Below, piece after piece: positions 43,984-56,800 of a DNA stretch of 64,000 nt. The stretch lies in the NCBI GenBank assembly GCA_029945375.1, contig CM057059.1, positions 2,108,001 to 2,172,000 of the forward strand, given 5' to 3'. Position 1 is the first letter of the stretch. The number at the start of each line of letters is the position of its first letter. The notes under the pieces were generated by a model. The model made no database searches. It saw nothing but the letters and a program-made list of their open reading frames with translations, and was not told the DNA's origin. The translations under genes and the position numbers were made by a program. Source of the DNA: Agaricus subrufescens. Taxonomy: Eukaryota; Basidiomycota; Agaricomycetes; Agaricales; Agaricaceae.

Positions 43984-46337
43984 CTATTCTATGCCCTCGC
44001 TCGTCGTGTAGCCCTCGCCCTCGCTGCTCAGCGCCGCCCACTCCCCCTCGATCCGCGTCCGCCCCCGCATCGGGATCTCCGCCCCCCGGCTTCGCAGGAA
44101 CTCGATCACCTCCCACGCACGCCGCCACCCTTCCACGTCGTCGTCCTCCAGCACCGCCGTCCCGCCCCCGTACGCCCGCGCCAGGTGTGGGGTCGCATAC
44201 ACCTTCTTCTCTGCGCCCCCGCCTGCCAGCTGGTCAAAGAAGCTCGCCAGAGCGCGGACGGCCTCCACTCGCGCACGCAGCACATGTCGCACAAGCTTAC
44301 GCGACGGCGGCCTTCGCAAGGAACCCGACTTTACGGGTGGCTCCTCTCCCGGCCGCAGCTGTCGCGACGCTGGCCGCCCGTTTACAGACTCGTTCGAACG
44401 AAGCGTTTCCGTGTCCGACCCAGACAGCCTCGCTGGCAGCTTCTTCGGTCTGTCGATCCACGGGTTCTCGGGGGGTACCCAGGGGGTCGTATATTGTGAC
44501 AGCGCGTGAAGGGAAAGGTCCCACTTCCTGGGTAGCCAGACCCCAACAAGCACCCGCCACGCCGTAATGCAACGCTTCGCGCTGCCAAACCAATCAAGTT
44601 AGTTCTCGTTTCATCACAAGACCTGGCCACGGACCGTTCGTAATTATCTATAGTGTTGTTTCCCATTAGCAGCCACAATTTACGTTAGCCAATCCATCGC
44701 TTACCATCGATCATCCGATTATGATACTTGGCGAATAAATAAACGATGGCGCCAGCAATTAGCGCCCCGGTGTGAGTATACAAGAAAAGTGCCCATAGGA
44801 AAAAGAATGCCAGACTATAAGTGAAAATCAAACCAATCGATCCAAAAGCAACCTTGTTCTGCGCTTGCGTCTCCTCCTCGTTCTCCACCAGATTCGCTCC
44901 GTACCGTGCCATCACATATGCCGGTATATGAACAATGCAAGGGAACAAGAAGAACGGGAATCGAATGAGGGCGTTGATCGAATCCCGAAGTAGAATTGAA
45001 ATGGTATACAAGCGACTCGGTAGTGGCACCGGTGCCTTGGGATCCAATGAGCGAGGAAGCAGTAATGATGAAAGCGTAGAGTTGGACAGATTCGACGACT
45101 GCAGCAGCGAATAGTACTCTAACAGCCGTTTTCTCGCAGACTTCATATTCGACGTCGTGTCCGTAAGTGTGAAAAGATCGACGAGACTGCAGGTGGCCGG
45201 TTGATCGATGAGTTGATGAACCACTTCTTTCCAACCCGACTTACGTTTGGGATACGACAACGAAATCATCAAGATTGATATCTTTATCTTCCCATAATAT
45301 ATCTCTTGCCATCCGGGCAGTATATAGGGTATCCCTGGATTCTAATCAGGTAATTACCACTTGGAATGAACGTATCAAACACACCAGTCGGGGGCATTGA
45401 CTGTAGCTTCGATCAATTCCTGTTCTATTGCCTGTGTCAGACGTTTCACGGCAGCACGAGGGGCTCCCTCTTCAGACGAAAAGAATTGCTCTTTGAATGG
45501 GTCCATCTTGAGGGGACGTCCAAACCTACGAATGGGGGTTTGAAAAAAAAACCGGCAAGCTCACACCTCGATCAACTTACTCCATAATAACCTAAGCCCA
45601 GCACATGTAGGTCAATGGAGATCATAGTCTGCCTGAACACAACTTACACAGCTTCTATATTTGGTCTTATTGGTATACACAATAGCAGCAGGAATAACCT
45701 GGACATCTTGCTGCGCTGCCTGTCCTGGGTTCTCCTTTGCCCACTTTGTATATTCCAGGGCCGCCCAAGCAGCACCATCCTTGACTTGCATAATGCGAGG
45801 TTCCGTGTAACTCGTGCCCTCCGGAAATAATGCTACAGCGTCACCTTTTGCAAGGGACTCGAGAGTACCTTTAAGCAGTACACGTCTATCCTTGGACTTT
45901 CGGTCTACAGGGATGTTCCCCGAGGACAGGAGAATCCAGCGCATGACGGGATTCCCAAACAAACTCGCTGGAAGAAGACGTGAGCGTTGTGATTTGGAAT
46001 TGCAACACAGACTTACCCTTGCTCCAATAATTGAGCATACGGTGGTAGGGAAACCCGACAGCTGTCGTCCGCAACGGTCAGAAAATGGGGCGGCAAGTGA
46101 TAATCAGTTCACTGACAGAGAATGACGGGGTCAAGCATCATATTGTGATGTGTAGCACATCTGAACGCGACGTTGAGGTGAATTATCGGACGCTGACAGG
46201 GAGGGGACTTACACGATGATAGGACCCGACTTGGGAACATTCTCGCCTCCGATGACCCGCAGTTCAGTGAAGAAGGAGTCAACAGCTAGACCAGCGGCGC
46301 CACGTATGAGACGGTGCAGGACCTTGTATTCAGTCAT
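43984..46337 (-). CDS. PlsC-type glycerol-3-phosphate/dihydroxyacetone-phosphate acyltransferase-like protein
   Basis: Start ATG 46337 (MTEYKVLHRLIRGAAG), stop at 43984; about 650-700 aa over many short-intron exons. Seen: acyltransferase motif I HHNMMLD (H-x4-D) at about 46130-46150, NIPVDRKSKDR, motif III FPEGTSYTEPRI at about 45800-45825, then VQVIPAAIVY. Further on is a C-terminal pair of hydrophobic helices (LIFTYSLAFFFLWALFLYTH, GALIAGAIVYLFAKY) and a soluble tail (VLVGVWLPRKWDLS, RKLVRHVLRARVEAV). Known: Sct1/Gpt2-like enzymes catalyse the first step of glycerolipid synthesis in the ER. Inferred: the same type of reaction. The intron near 44590-44640 has two possible donors, which changes a few residues. 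The start is divergent from GH76. Confidence 0.85.
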
Positions 46338-46939
46338 GGGAGGGAGAAAGTCTTGACCCTTAGGTACAGCAGAACCGTTAGAAAAGAGGAGGTATCACGT
46401 GGCTGCTATTATTACACCGTCTCTTCTGGCAAGGATTACTTACTGACCAGTTCCTGGATTCCTGGGACATCTCGGCCGTGAGATTTCTAGGTGAGCTAGA
46501 TGCGCAACTGCTGCCTAATGCTACCCGCCCGGTGTCTCTGCTCAAACACTTCCCTTCTGATTTCGTTGGCCCGGATACCAAATCAACTCAAGTTCTCACC
46601 AGCTGACCACTGAACCGAGCCTCTATCCATGCGTGCATAACTTCCCAACTTTACTTCTCTTCTCATCCTATTTCTCTCCCAATTCATACGCTTTTTCTAT
46701 CAAAACGCATCCATGTTGAAGCTGGCCTAGCCGATCTCGGCTTCGACTCTTTTGAACTATTTTGAAATCATGGAATCAAATGATAATCTGTATGTGTCGT
46801 CACACGCTTCTAAAATTTGTGTTTCTTCCATGCGCTCGCAAGGACATTCTTGGCTATTTAATGACACTAGACTGGCGAAGCACGCGTCCTTCCTTCCTCT
46901 TCCTCCCCCCGACAGCCCCGAACCCACCTGAGACTTGCC
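46338..46939. promoter_or_regulatory. Divergent promoter region of the acyltransferase and the GH76 gene
   Basis: This is 602 bp between divergent start codons. It is C/T-rich on the GH76 side, as is common before Agaricomycete start codons. Small ORFs inside (for example 46378-46581 minus) lack any family signal. No individual element is called. Confidence 0.45.
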
Positions 46940-48582
46940 ATGGTCAGATTCTTGTCAACTTCCTTCGTCTTTCTTGCTGCCATCGCCTCCACCTTTGCCA
47001 CACCGCACAAAAGGCAATGTCAGTCCACTTTGGACATTGCTCTTGTACGTAGTACAATCTCCTTCGCGTCCAATCACGTCCTTATTATATCCTATAGAGC
47101 GTAGCCCAGAGACTCCAGTCTCATTACTTCGTCGCGAGTACCGGACAGTATAACGGTGGTTCTCTTTGGACAGACGCGGTATGTCGCTCATGACCAAACG
47201 CTATGTCCGACTAACCCACACCGGTCCAGAATACAGTTGAAGACCTGCATAATCTCATGCTCGCCAGAGGCAGTGACGAGTTCTCGTCTGTCGGCCAGCA
47301 ATCAACCATAGGTCGAGCTGCCCTAGCCAATGCAAATTGGCAGTCTATTCTCAATGGCAGTAATGACGATGCCGGGGTCAGTCACCAAAAATCCCCCTTT
47401 GCTACTAACGCTGACCACATACACCCAGTGGATTGTTCTTGCGCTCTGGAAAATTGGTGATTACAAGAGTGCCCGTGGCCAGGATGCTTCTCCCTACAAT
47501 GTCAGATTCTTCATCTACAACACGCCACACTACTAACGCCTCGATTCCAGAATGCTGCTGCTCAGATCTACAACATCATCGCTGGTCAATGGGACAACAC
47601 CTGCGGTGGAGGAGGTCAGCTCCCCTATCCATACTTTCAAGACTCCAACCTGTCTTTTGCTGACACGCGTCATATGTAGTCTGGTGGTCTACAGCTCACA
47701 CATACAAGAATGCTATCACTAACGAGCTTTTCCTCCTGACTTCCGCCAACGGATATCTGCGCAATCGCAACCCCACATACCTCGCAAATGCGCAAAAAGT
47801 GAGGCATTTATAGAACCATCCTGGTCTCATCACGGATCATATGCTAATCAATCCCTTCGCTCCCGATCACAGACTTGGAACTGGCGTCAGTATACCATTT
47901 AATTACCTTCACCTCGAACGTAAGCTAAAGTCGTACATATAGTCAAAGCTTCTGGAATGCGTAATTCGGATGGCCTCTGGAACGATGGACTAGATTTCAA
48001 CACCTGTGCAAACAACGGTCAAGTAAGTAACCACCAGTTTCGCCTCAGTCCCAGCATTCATACCCGTTGTCATTTAGACTACGTGGACATATAATCAAGG
48101 TGTCATAGCATCTGGCTTGGCCAACCTTTATGCGGCCACTGGCGACAAGAGCTTGCTAGATGAGGCCGAAATCACTCTTGACGCAACCATCCGCCATCTG
48201 ACCAGCAACAATATCCTTCGAGAATCCTGTGACAATGCTGCCTCGGGTGGTGCAGTTTGCAATCAAGACCAGGTATGTCTACGGACATTCGGAGTGATCG
48301 GTCAACATCTGACAGTTTCTGTGACAGCAACTCTTCAAGGGTCTTTGGACTAAACATCTGCAATATTACCTCGACATGGCCAATGATGCTTCACGTACGG
48401 CCAAATATAGCTCGTTTTTGGGTTCCCAATCTTCGGGAGTCTTCCACTTCGGAACTGATGCAGACAATGATATCGGTTCAGTATGGTATGCACCAAACCA
48501 GGGAGGGTCCATATTTACTCCAAAGACGAGTGCGAGTGGTCTGGCCGCCCATGTGGCGGACGCGAAATATGGCCCTTGTTAG
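46940..48582 (+). CDS. Secreted glycoside hydrolase family 76 protein (alpha-1,6-mannanase type)
   Basis: Start ATG 46940, stop at 48580-48582, about ten short exons, roughly 380-400 aa. Seen: a signal peptide (MVRFLSTSFVFLAAIASTFA) followed by HKR|Q, a Kex2-like site, then GH76 blocks: HYFVASTGQYNGGSLWTD, SNDDAGWIVLALWKIGDY (the paired Asp expected at the active site), VWWSTAHTYKNAITNELFLL, LWNDGLDFNTCANNGQTTWT, YNQGVIASGLANLY. Known: GH76 enzymes cut alpha-1,6-mannan; fungal Dfg5/Dcw1 relatives act as cell-wall cross-linkers and are GPI-anchored. No GPI signal is visible at this C-terminus (KYGPC), so a secreted enzyme acting on yeast or fungal mannan is inferred. Confidence 0.88.
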
Positions 48583-48752
48583 GTATATGTAGTTACTTTA
48601 CAAGACTATCAGAGAATGGTATCAATATCAGTAACAAAAGAGTTGCCAAAGGATTCCACAGGCGGGATGAACAAATGCATACACTACTAAGATATTAGAG
48701 ATGAGGAAACGAGTCGTCAGGTGTATACTTCAACAAGCTCGAACAACACTGC

Positions 48753-51700
48753 CTAGCCATTGCTGGTGCCGTTGTCTTTATCAACATGTATCTTCTCTCG
48801 TCCAGGACGTGAAGGCCCAGCTTGCTGTTTTTCTGCAACCGAATCAGGAGTGATTGATTCAGTCTCTTCGCATATCGTCTCCTCCTCAGGTCCTTTCCAT
48901 TTTCCTTTCTGGTTATACTCGTCGTCTTGAGGTGTGGCGCCGTTGAGAGCACGCTCCAACGCTATTGTAGTAAACAAACCCAGTCAGAGACAGACACCAA
49001 AAACAGAGCTTCACGAACCTTTTTCTCCCCGTTTCTTGAGCCGCAAGGACATCGCCTTGGTGAGGGAGTCTATATATGATTCGTACTTGACGATCTCCTT
49101 GAGTATATGTTTTGATTTTCTCTCCCAGTTTACTTGTGCTTTCTGGGAGTTGGGTGACCTCGGCTGATACTAAGAAACCTCACCGTCAGTTGATGTACAA
49201 TACCTTACAGCAAGAAATACTTACCAGATTCATCATCGGGTTGCGCAAGTCGTTGTGTTGCTGAAGATCTTTTTTGAGGAATATGACGTGCTTTTTAAGC
49301 GCCTCCAATTGTGCCTCTTCATCATGGGAACTCGAGACGGTAGGTGGTAGTGGTTCCTTCCAATCCGCGATAAAGGTTTTATCCACATAAGGTGAGCTCA
49401 CTCCCCTCACAGTCGCTACGCCTTCCTTCCATGCGAGTTTATAACGAGAACTTCTTGTGCTCCGACCACTGCGAATGCTCATCGCATCGCTGGTGTCAGC
49501 TTCCCGAGGCGGCTCATTGTTAGATGTCGAGCGACCGTGAGCGTAGGGGTCCATAACTCGGTTCCATCCGTATTCCATGTTCGACACACCTCCAGCAAGT
49601 GGCTCTTTGCTGACTCGGGCGGCCCAGTAGTTACATGTAGAAACCCATTCGTTCACCAGTTCTTCTGTGCCAGCTTGGAAGAAAAACACAACGCCATTAG
49701 GGAGCGTTAGAACCATACAATGAGGTCGGTTTCTATCGTATCCAGGGGGTGGTAGAGCATGCGCCAAGGAATGGCTCAAGTGAAGGGCCCCAACAACGTT
49801 GGCGTTTGACTATGTAATTGGTAAATCAAAAAGTTCGCGACAGACTAATTATGTTTTCAAACTCACCAACCAGTTTCCACCTCCAACAGCACCCGAACTC
49901 CCAGAGGAATGATCGCCAAAGGTGAACATATTGAGTTCACCCTTTTGGATTACAACGAAAACATCCATCCAGGTTTTATCTTTTGCGCGTTTGCCACCTA
50001 CATCAGAAAAGTGTTTACGGCAGAGCATTCCTTCCTTTGCCCAGGGTGCCCCTAGTAAAGCCAGTTCTTCGTCTGATATACTGATCGTTGTTGAGTCCGA
50101 TTCCTCGCTCCTGACGCTCCGATCATCGTCTTCTTGGGCCTCCCGAATAATGGTATGTGAAAGATTGTGCGCAAAACCAAGAGTGGGCGTCATGAAAGCG
50201 GGCGTGGATCCATACATTGCCTGTTCCAAAAATTCAGCTTTGACATAGCCCCTGCGAATGTCTACAAACCTCATGAGCCGATGTAGCAAAGCTGGGCGCA
50301 GGGCTTGCACGGCCATCGATACTACTGACGCTACTGTACGGACTGACACCCGTCTGCGCTGCCAAAAGAGACTGCCACCCCCGTATGCTACCGCGCTTCA
50401 GGTTCTGGTTAGACCTCAAGCTTCGGTTTCGCATCATACCAGCACCAGGAGCAAGAGATGATGTGGATGTGCGACCAAAACCTGCGTTGAGGGGTTGTAG
50501 AATCTGTTGGCTTTTTATGGCATTATACATTTCCTGTGATCCTTTAATCAGGCTAATGTACAAGAAGTGTCAAAAGTCGATGTCACCTTAAGGAGGCTCT
50601 CCATGTCTTCCTCCCAGCTCCGGCCATAAACTGGCTGAGATACAGGACGTTGGTGCTCCCGGCCAGTAACTGACACTTGAACAGAGGGATTACTGCCGTT
50701 TGTCTGTTGACTCATGACATCTCGGGAGATGCTGTTCCAGCTCGTGATGCTGTCGCTTCGTTTCGACCGAGAAATTGTTTCCGTGTCATCCGATCCCGCA
50801 CCACGAACACTACTGGAGCAATCATCATATGTAAGATCAGACGAGGAGAGGGTCCCGGTTCCGTTTGGCCGAAGTTGAGCTTGGATCGTCGCCATGGTAT
50901 TCTTGACGAACTGGCTGCGAGACATACGGGATGTAAGCTCAGCGACATGAAGATCAGTGTTCAGCAGCAGTATGGAATATGCAACAGCGTGTACAATGTC
51001 TGCCAAATTGTGAGAACTGAGCATAGTCAATGATGATGATGGGAACGCACTGGAACTTCCAAAAAGACCCCCTGGATTACAATCCCAATACCTCCGACTG
51101 AACTCTTCTAGGATACGGTCTACTTGTTGCGTTTCTGCTTTTAGGAAGAGTTTGGCACAAAAGCGTCTAATACAGGATAAGTCGAGTTTCAGCGCCGAAG
51201 AATGAATCATACCTGAAAGCAACATCGAGACGCAAGTCTGCAAAGTCAAAATTCTCCATGTAATATCGCAGTGCAACTTTGTTTATACGGCCGCTTTTGT
51301 CGAGGGATGTTAAACCAAAAGCGTAACATCGAGATAATTTTGAAAAGTGCACTTACTGTCCTCCTAACCACTCAGCAATCTTCTCTTTCGCAAGGAACTC
51401 CGAGTCCTCTTCCCAACACTTCACTGCTAGCTCTTTGCCCTTTGTTTCGAGTTCAGCGCTATCCATATTTGAGGAATGACTGGAGGAAGGGAAGCGCGCT
51501 AACGCAAGATCGTTCCCGGTCATTTCCTGATGAACGGACAACTCCTGTTGGGAACTCCGTCGCTGTGACACTTTGATTGCTGTTAGATATCAAAAACGAA
51601 AATAACGGTCAAATGCTGTGCTTACGCATGCGTGCGCGCGCATCATCAATAATGGGAAGAAGAGAGGGCTCTGAACTGGAAGCAGTAGATCGATGTAATG

Positions 51701-53501
51701 TTCGAAGTCGGTTGGGTTCACGTGGGTTTCCCAGCCCGCCGGGGCTAGCACGGGGTTTCAACAAGCCAGAGGAATGCATGGAGTGGTTTGCGCGAGGCGA
51801 GGAATTGACGCTGGAAACCCCAGAGAGGCGGTTCGGCAACTGAAGGGAAGAAGTTCGGGGTGGTACGACCGTTCCATCAGGCTCCAGCAATTTTTTCTCC
51901 TGCCTTACTACTTCTCCCTGGGACATCCTATGCGAGACAACGGATTCGCTTGTAATCCTACGATATGCTTCTCGTCGAGCAGGGGTTGACGGGTCTTGCA
52001 GGTCCAGAGTGGTGCCAGAAGTAGACTCCAATTGGGACAGCTCGCCTTTGAACTGATCAATGATGTTGTGCAGCGTAGTATCCTCCCAGCGCTCTTCCTG
52101 GCGGTCTTCGCTTTTTTGTCGTGTATTAGGAGTAGGGGGAAGGGGAGAAGTCGCCGAAGAAGCCGTTGTAAACTTCTTCAATTCTGCATCACCAACACTC
52201 ATGCTTCTTCGTTTCGGTGTTATAGTGCCATTGGGAGAAGTTACCGTTTTCGATGTGGTTTCTTGTGCAGCGGGAATGGCCTCCACAAGCACGAGAGAAG
52301 AGTCTGTTTCGGCACTCCCGCGCATCGGGCTGGGTAAGATTGGTGGGAGGGGTTTGGTCACATCTAATCTAGGAGACGTAGGAGTTTCGGAGGTTTGTGG
52401 GACGGGAGGTCGTTTATGGGGTATCGAAGAAGGGGCAGCAAAAGGGTCAAGAAGTCGGGAGGATGAATCCATTCTCTGAAACTGCGCAACAATGATATTG
52501 GTGAGTATTGTCATGAAGGAGTTAAGTAAACGAAATTAACTCACACTCCTCTCCCTGACGGTGTTAGTCCCTAACATCTTGCCTAACAGGTTCCGCATAG
52601 GATTTTTAGGTGGCTAAAAGCAGTCGAATAAGCTGAGCTCCACATCTAACAGCAGAAGAACTGAAAAACCTACTCTCAACGTTCTCGTGTCTTTCATTCG
52701 TGGATTTGACTCTTCATTATTTTTCTCAATCCTAGGTGATGGGGAGCGAAATCCAGGACTAGCATTTGTCGACGATCGCTGTCGTCCAGTAGCACTTGAA
52801 GTAGCCCCAACAGGTCTATCAAGAGGTGGTAGTGGTGGCGCTGGCTCATCTTTCTTATTCTCCCTCTCTCTAAGATTCTTGTACTGTTGAGCATTAATAA
52901 CACCACCTCTCTCTTTCGCTTTTCGCACCAGCGTAGCCAGATCTGGACTACTCGATGTCCCCGGTGACCTATAAATGGACCTTCGATTTGTCTGTCGTTC
53001 GGAACTGTCATCGTTTGAATCATGTAGCGCGTCGCGTTGTGGTTGGATAGGGGATGCTGTGCGCCTAGCCGAGGAATTAGTGGACGCAGGGGTAACAGTG
53101 GTGGTAGTGATGGATGATGGAGTGGGCGGTACAACGACAGGTGTACCAGGCTGGCACGATTTCATTGCAGTGTTCGCTCGAGGCCGTGGTCCAAGTGGGC
53201 TGGGAAGAGGAGCATAAGGCGAGCTATAGCTCCTGTTGAGTGGTGGAGAGTCAATATCTCGACCCAATTTGTTGACATCGACCCCCTCTCTAAGTATCAC
53301 CGTGCCCTCTGCCTGTAAAGCCTGTTCGAAATCTAGATCTGTGCGAGATACTCGACGCTGTAATCTCTGGTAGTTGGGGTCATCAGAAGCGACAGGGAGG
53401 AGGCTTGATTGGTTGGCACGGGAGGAAGACGCTGCTGAAGAATTAGAGCCTGGAGCTGCGCTCGCATTGGGTCGAAATAATGACGCCAGGGTTGAATGCA
53501 A
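48753..53501 (-). CDS. Sec7-PH ARF guanine-nucleotide exchange factor (EFA6/Yel1-like); N-terminus uncertain
   Basis: The stop is at 48753. Seen, N to C: a disordered Ser/Pro region (about 53500-51600), then a Sec7 domain at about 51470-50880 (CWEEDSEFLAKEKIAEWLGG, KVALRYYMENFDFADLRLD, AETQQVDRILEEFSRRYWD, AVAYSILLLNTDLH), a Ser-rich spacer and a PH domain at about 50060-49600 (GMLCRKHFSDVGG, WMDVFVVIQKGELNMFTFG, VVFFFQAGTEELVNEWV). A coiled coil follows (LEALKKHVIFLKKDLQQHND) and an acidic tail. Known: the Sec7-PH-coiled coil order is that of EFA6/PSD exchange factors for ARF6-type GTPases at the plasma membrane. Odd: the first long exon has a TGA at 53502-53504 directly before it and no early ATG (the first in-frame Met is MKSCQPG), so a short 5' exon is probably missing; 53501 is only the open-frame limit. 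Confidence 0.85.
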
Positions 53502-53866
53502 TCAGACGGGAAATGAAGACTTGGTGCAGAAAGACAGCAACGAGCCACAGGCTACGGAGAATGGAGTGCAGGGGCAACCCTACATATGTCGTGGGCACAT
53601 CAATAAATCACACACCCATCCGGACATTTGATTACCCTTTTCATCACTATGGTACTTCCATAAGTTTGCAATATACAATAATCTAGCTGCTAGCATAACT
53701 AATACATCCCGTCCATATATACGCCAAGCAGGTCTGTAATAACCGCGAAATACTCATCTGCCCCAATCTAAACCACCACCACAAGAAACACTGGTATGAC
53801 ATAAATGTTCTAAATGAAAATACATACATGCAGTGACCGCTTAACAATGAGGCACCCTGAGTGCCT
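53502..53866. other. Intergenic region downstream of the GATA factor and upstream of the Sec7-PH gene
   Basis: This is about 365 bp. It probably contains the 3' UTR of the GATA factor and the promoter or first exon of the exchange-factor gene; an ATG at 53627 followed by a GT donor is one candidate first exon but does not give the right frame with obvious acceptors. Nothing firm is seen. Confidence 0.4.
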
Positions 53867-56800
53867 TTACGGCGCAGAATCTGTCTGTCCTGATGTCCGT
53901 CTTTGCCGTTTCATTGACATTGAACTACTTGCAACAGCGCTACCGCCTCCAGCAGCAGCTTGCGTTACACTAACTCTAGGACTGGCAGCCGATGGTATCC
54001 CCCGCACCGCACTTGACCCTGTCGAACCCGACTGTGAGCGGGGACGCGATGTCGAGGATGCAATCTTGGGTAGCGCGGCGCCTTTGCGTGAATTGCTGTT
54101 GGTACTGCCAGATGCGCGATTCCTAGTTACGATGTTAAAATGACAGGCGAGCGGTGGAAAGTAAACTTTGGCATACCGCTTCTTGATAACGTCCGTCTTC
54201 AAGGAAAGCGGTCGAACAACACCATGAAGTTTCTACAGCAGCGGATGAGCAAAATGTCAAGAATAGCAACAACCACTACTCACGTAAAACAATCCGCACG
54301 CATTACCTGGAAAGCCTACGATTTAACAGAGATCATGAAGGATGATAAGAATGACACTTACATAGGGGTTGACCCTCGGGGTCCCTCCTCCATAATGGTG
54401 TGTTTGTCGTTTGACAATTCGTGCATAGTGTAGGTACCTGGTCACCATCTTCACTATTTTTCCCACTCCGCTGAGTATTGCCTCCGCCCCCACCCCCACT
54501 GTCCTCTTTTTGGTTTATACTTGAAGTAGTAGCATTACTTGCACCAGCTCCGCTCGTTTCAGCCGTACTCGTTGAGGAACCCCCATTCACATCTGTGCTA
54601 GCTCCACTCGTAGAATTAGCAATATTGTTGATGGTCGAGGTTGACTTGGCCCGTTGAACTTCCTGGGCTCCCTGTTGCAAGGACATGAACTTCCTGGTCT
54701 GATCTGTTCCCCGCCTCAATGATTGAGGCTGGGGCGTGCTGCCACCGGAGCCGGCACCGGTCCCACTGGGACTGTCCGCTGGAGGAGGGGTCGGTGCATT
54801 GGAAGTGTTGTATGATTCAGGGCTAGCGGCAGTACTCGTTCCAATACCATTGGGCCATCCATCACTTCCAGAGCTTAATCCACCAGGGCTTACATTTGCT
54901 GCAAAATCCACGATTTGTGTCGGATCGACGTGCGTATATGGTAAGACGTCGAGAGGATATACTAATCCTAGACCCGCTAGCTGGCGATAGTCCAATCCTG
55001 ACCCATCCACCATATTGGCCGCACTCAATTGGGCGTATCCTTCCGCCATGGCGGCAGAGGCGGCGGCGGCCTCTGCCGACAGCCCTTCGTGATGATTATG
55101 TGATCCGACTGCGGGATGATGGGTCGGGTTGCCACGAACAAATCCTCGGGTGGTTGGGTACCCCTGACCAGAAAATTCAACGCGACCAGAACCGGAACTT
55201 GCAGGTCCGTTCCCGCTTCCGCCACCAGCAGTTTGAAGGCTATGAGAAAAGTCCGCACTAGCAGCAGAGGGGAGGTCGAATATGCCATCGTATGCAGGAA
55301 AAGAAAAGTTGAATGAGGAGGAGGGGAACGAATGGCTGTTATCTAGACGTTCTGTCGCCCTTGCATTCGTCGATGTCGACTGTGTCGTATTGTTGTCCAC
55401 GTTTGAGGGGTCAGCACGCAGTAGACTATCAAAATGGACATTTTCAGCGGGACGCTTTGTGCCTAGCAAACTTGGCACTGGTGGTATTGGCTTTCCGTTT
55501 ACTTGGTGGCGACCCCCGAGATTTCGCAACATTCCTTCCCGAGAAACGGTGTGATCAAAGCTTGTTTTGCGTACATGTCGAGGAAATCCTCGTATCTCAG
55601 GAGTCGACGTTCCACTAGGCAATTTTGAGAAGCCATGCAACCCAGTGGCGGGTAGCGACGCGGGGGCGAAAGAGTCATCTAAAGACGCCGAATGATGCAA
55701 ATGCGCCATGTGACTGTATCGACTTTCAACGGAAGGGTTGAAGGCCCCAGGAGCGCGGTCAGTTGGGTCTTCCAGGACAGATGACAGTGTATTACTGCTG
55801 CCAAACGGGGGGCTCGGCCTTCCGGACGATAAGAGTGAAGTATTAGGACTGGTCGCATTGTACGAAGGTTTAGATAACCCCCTCCCATATGCGTGCTCTC
55901 CCCTAGTATGCTCGAGCGGGCTAGTTGACAGTGTAGGAAATGCAAACTGGTTTTCGATAGATTGCGGTGGGAAAAGGCCGTATTGTTCAAAGGACATGGC
56001 GGCGTCAGCCACGCGTGAACGGGAGCGACTGGAAGGCCTCCAATCCATCGATATGCGAGATCTTGACCGACTTATAGCCCTCCAATCCATGGGCACAGCA
56101 CTAGAAGAGCGAAGATAAGGTGAGAAGACAGGTGGAAGCGACGTAAGCAAAGGTTAAGCTTGGCGATGAAAAGCAGGCAACCACTCACTCATCCTCTTCA
56201 AGGCCATCCTCATTGGCTCCGTCAAAGCCAATTACACGAACCCTGGCTTTCCCTTTATCAATTCTACGCCCACGTTCACCCAGTTCATTTCTAGCCTCGG
56301 AGGTATCAGTACTTGATGGCTGATCAGACGATACATCCGGCTGCGATGGTGTGCCTGAGGACTCGTTTGTCAGTTCCGCATTCATCTTTGTCTCCTCATC
56401 CTTTTTCTTCTTGAGAGCTAGCGCCATCATCCGCCAAGTAATATTCTCCATGCGCTGAGCGTGGGGAAGCTGAGCCTTTTGACGCGCATACATCTTCCAA
56501 ACCTGGGTGGCAAGAGGATCCTCTTTGGCCATTCTGTCAAGATCAGACTCGTGGTCCAGAAGCTGCTGAGTTTGGAGGCTGGGAGAGCCAGATACACGAG
56601 GGGAAGTAAAAGGGCTAGTTGCTTGGGGAGATAGGGAAACGCCCTTGGAGTTGAAGAGATCATCGGAGAACAGCTCGCTGAACATGTTGGATTTAGATTC
56701 TGTAGCGGTAGAAGGGGCAGATACGGGAGATTGTACGGGGTGGGGTGTTTCTGCTGCTAGAAGAGATGCTGAGTTGTCGTTCAGAGCATGAAGAGGTTTC

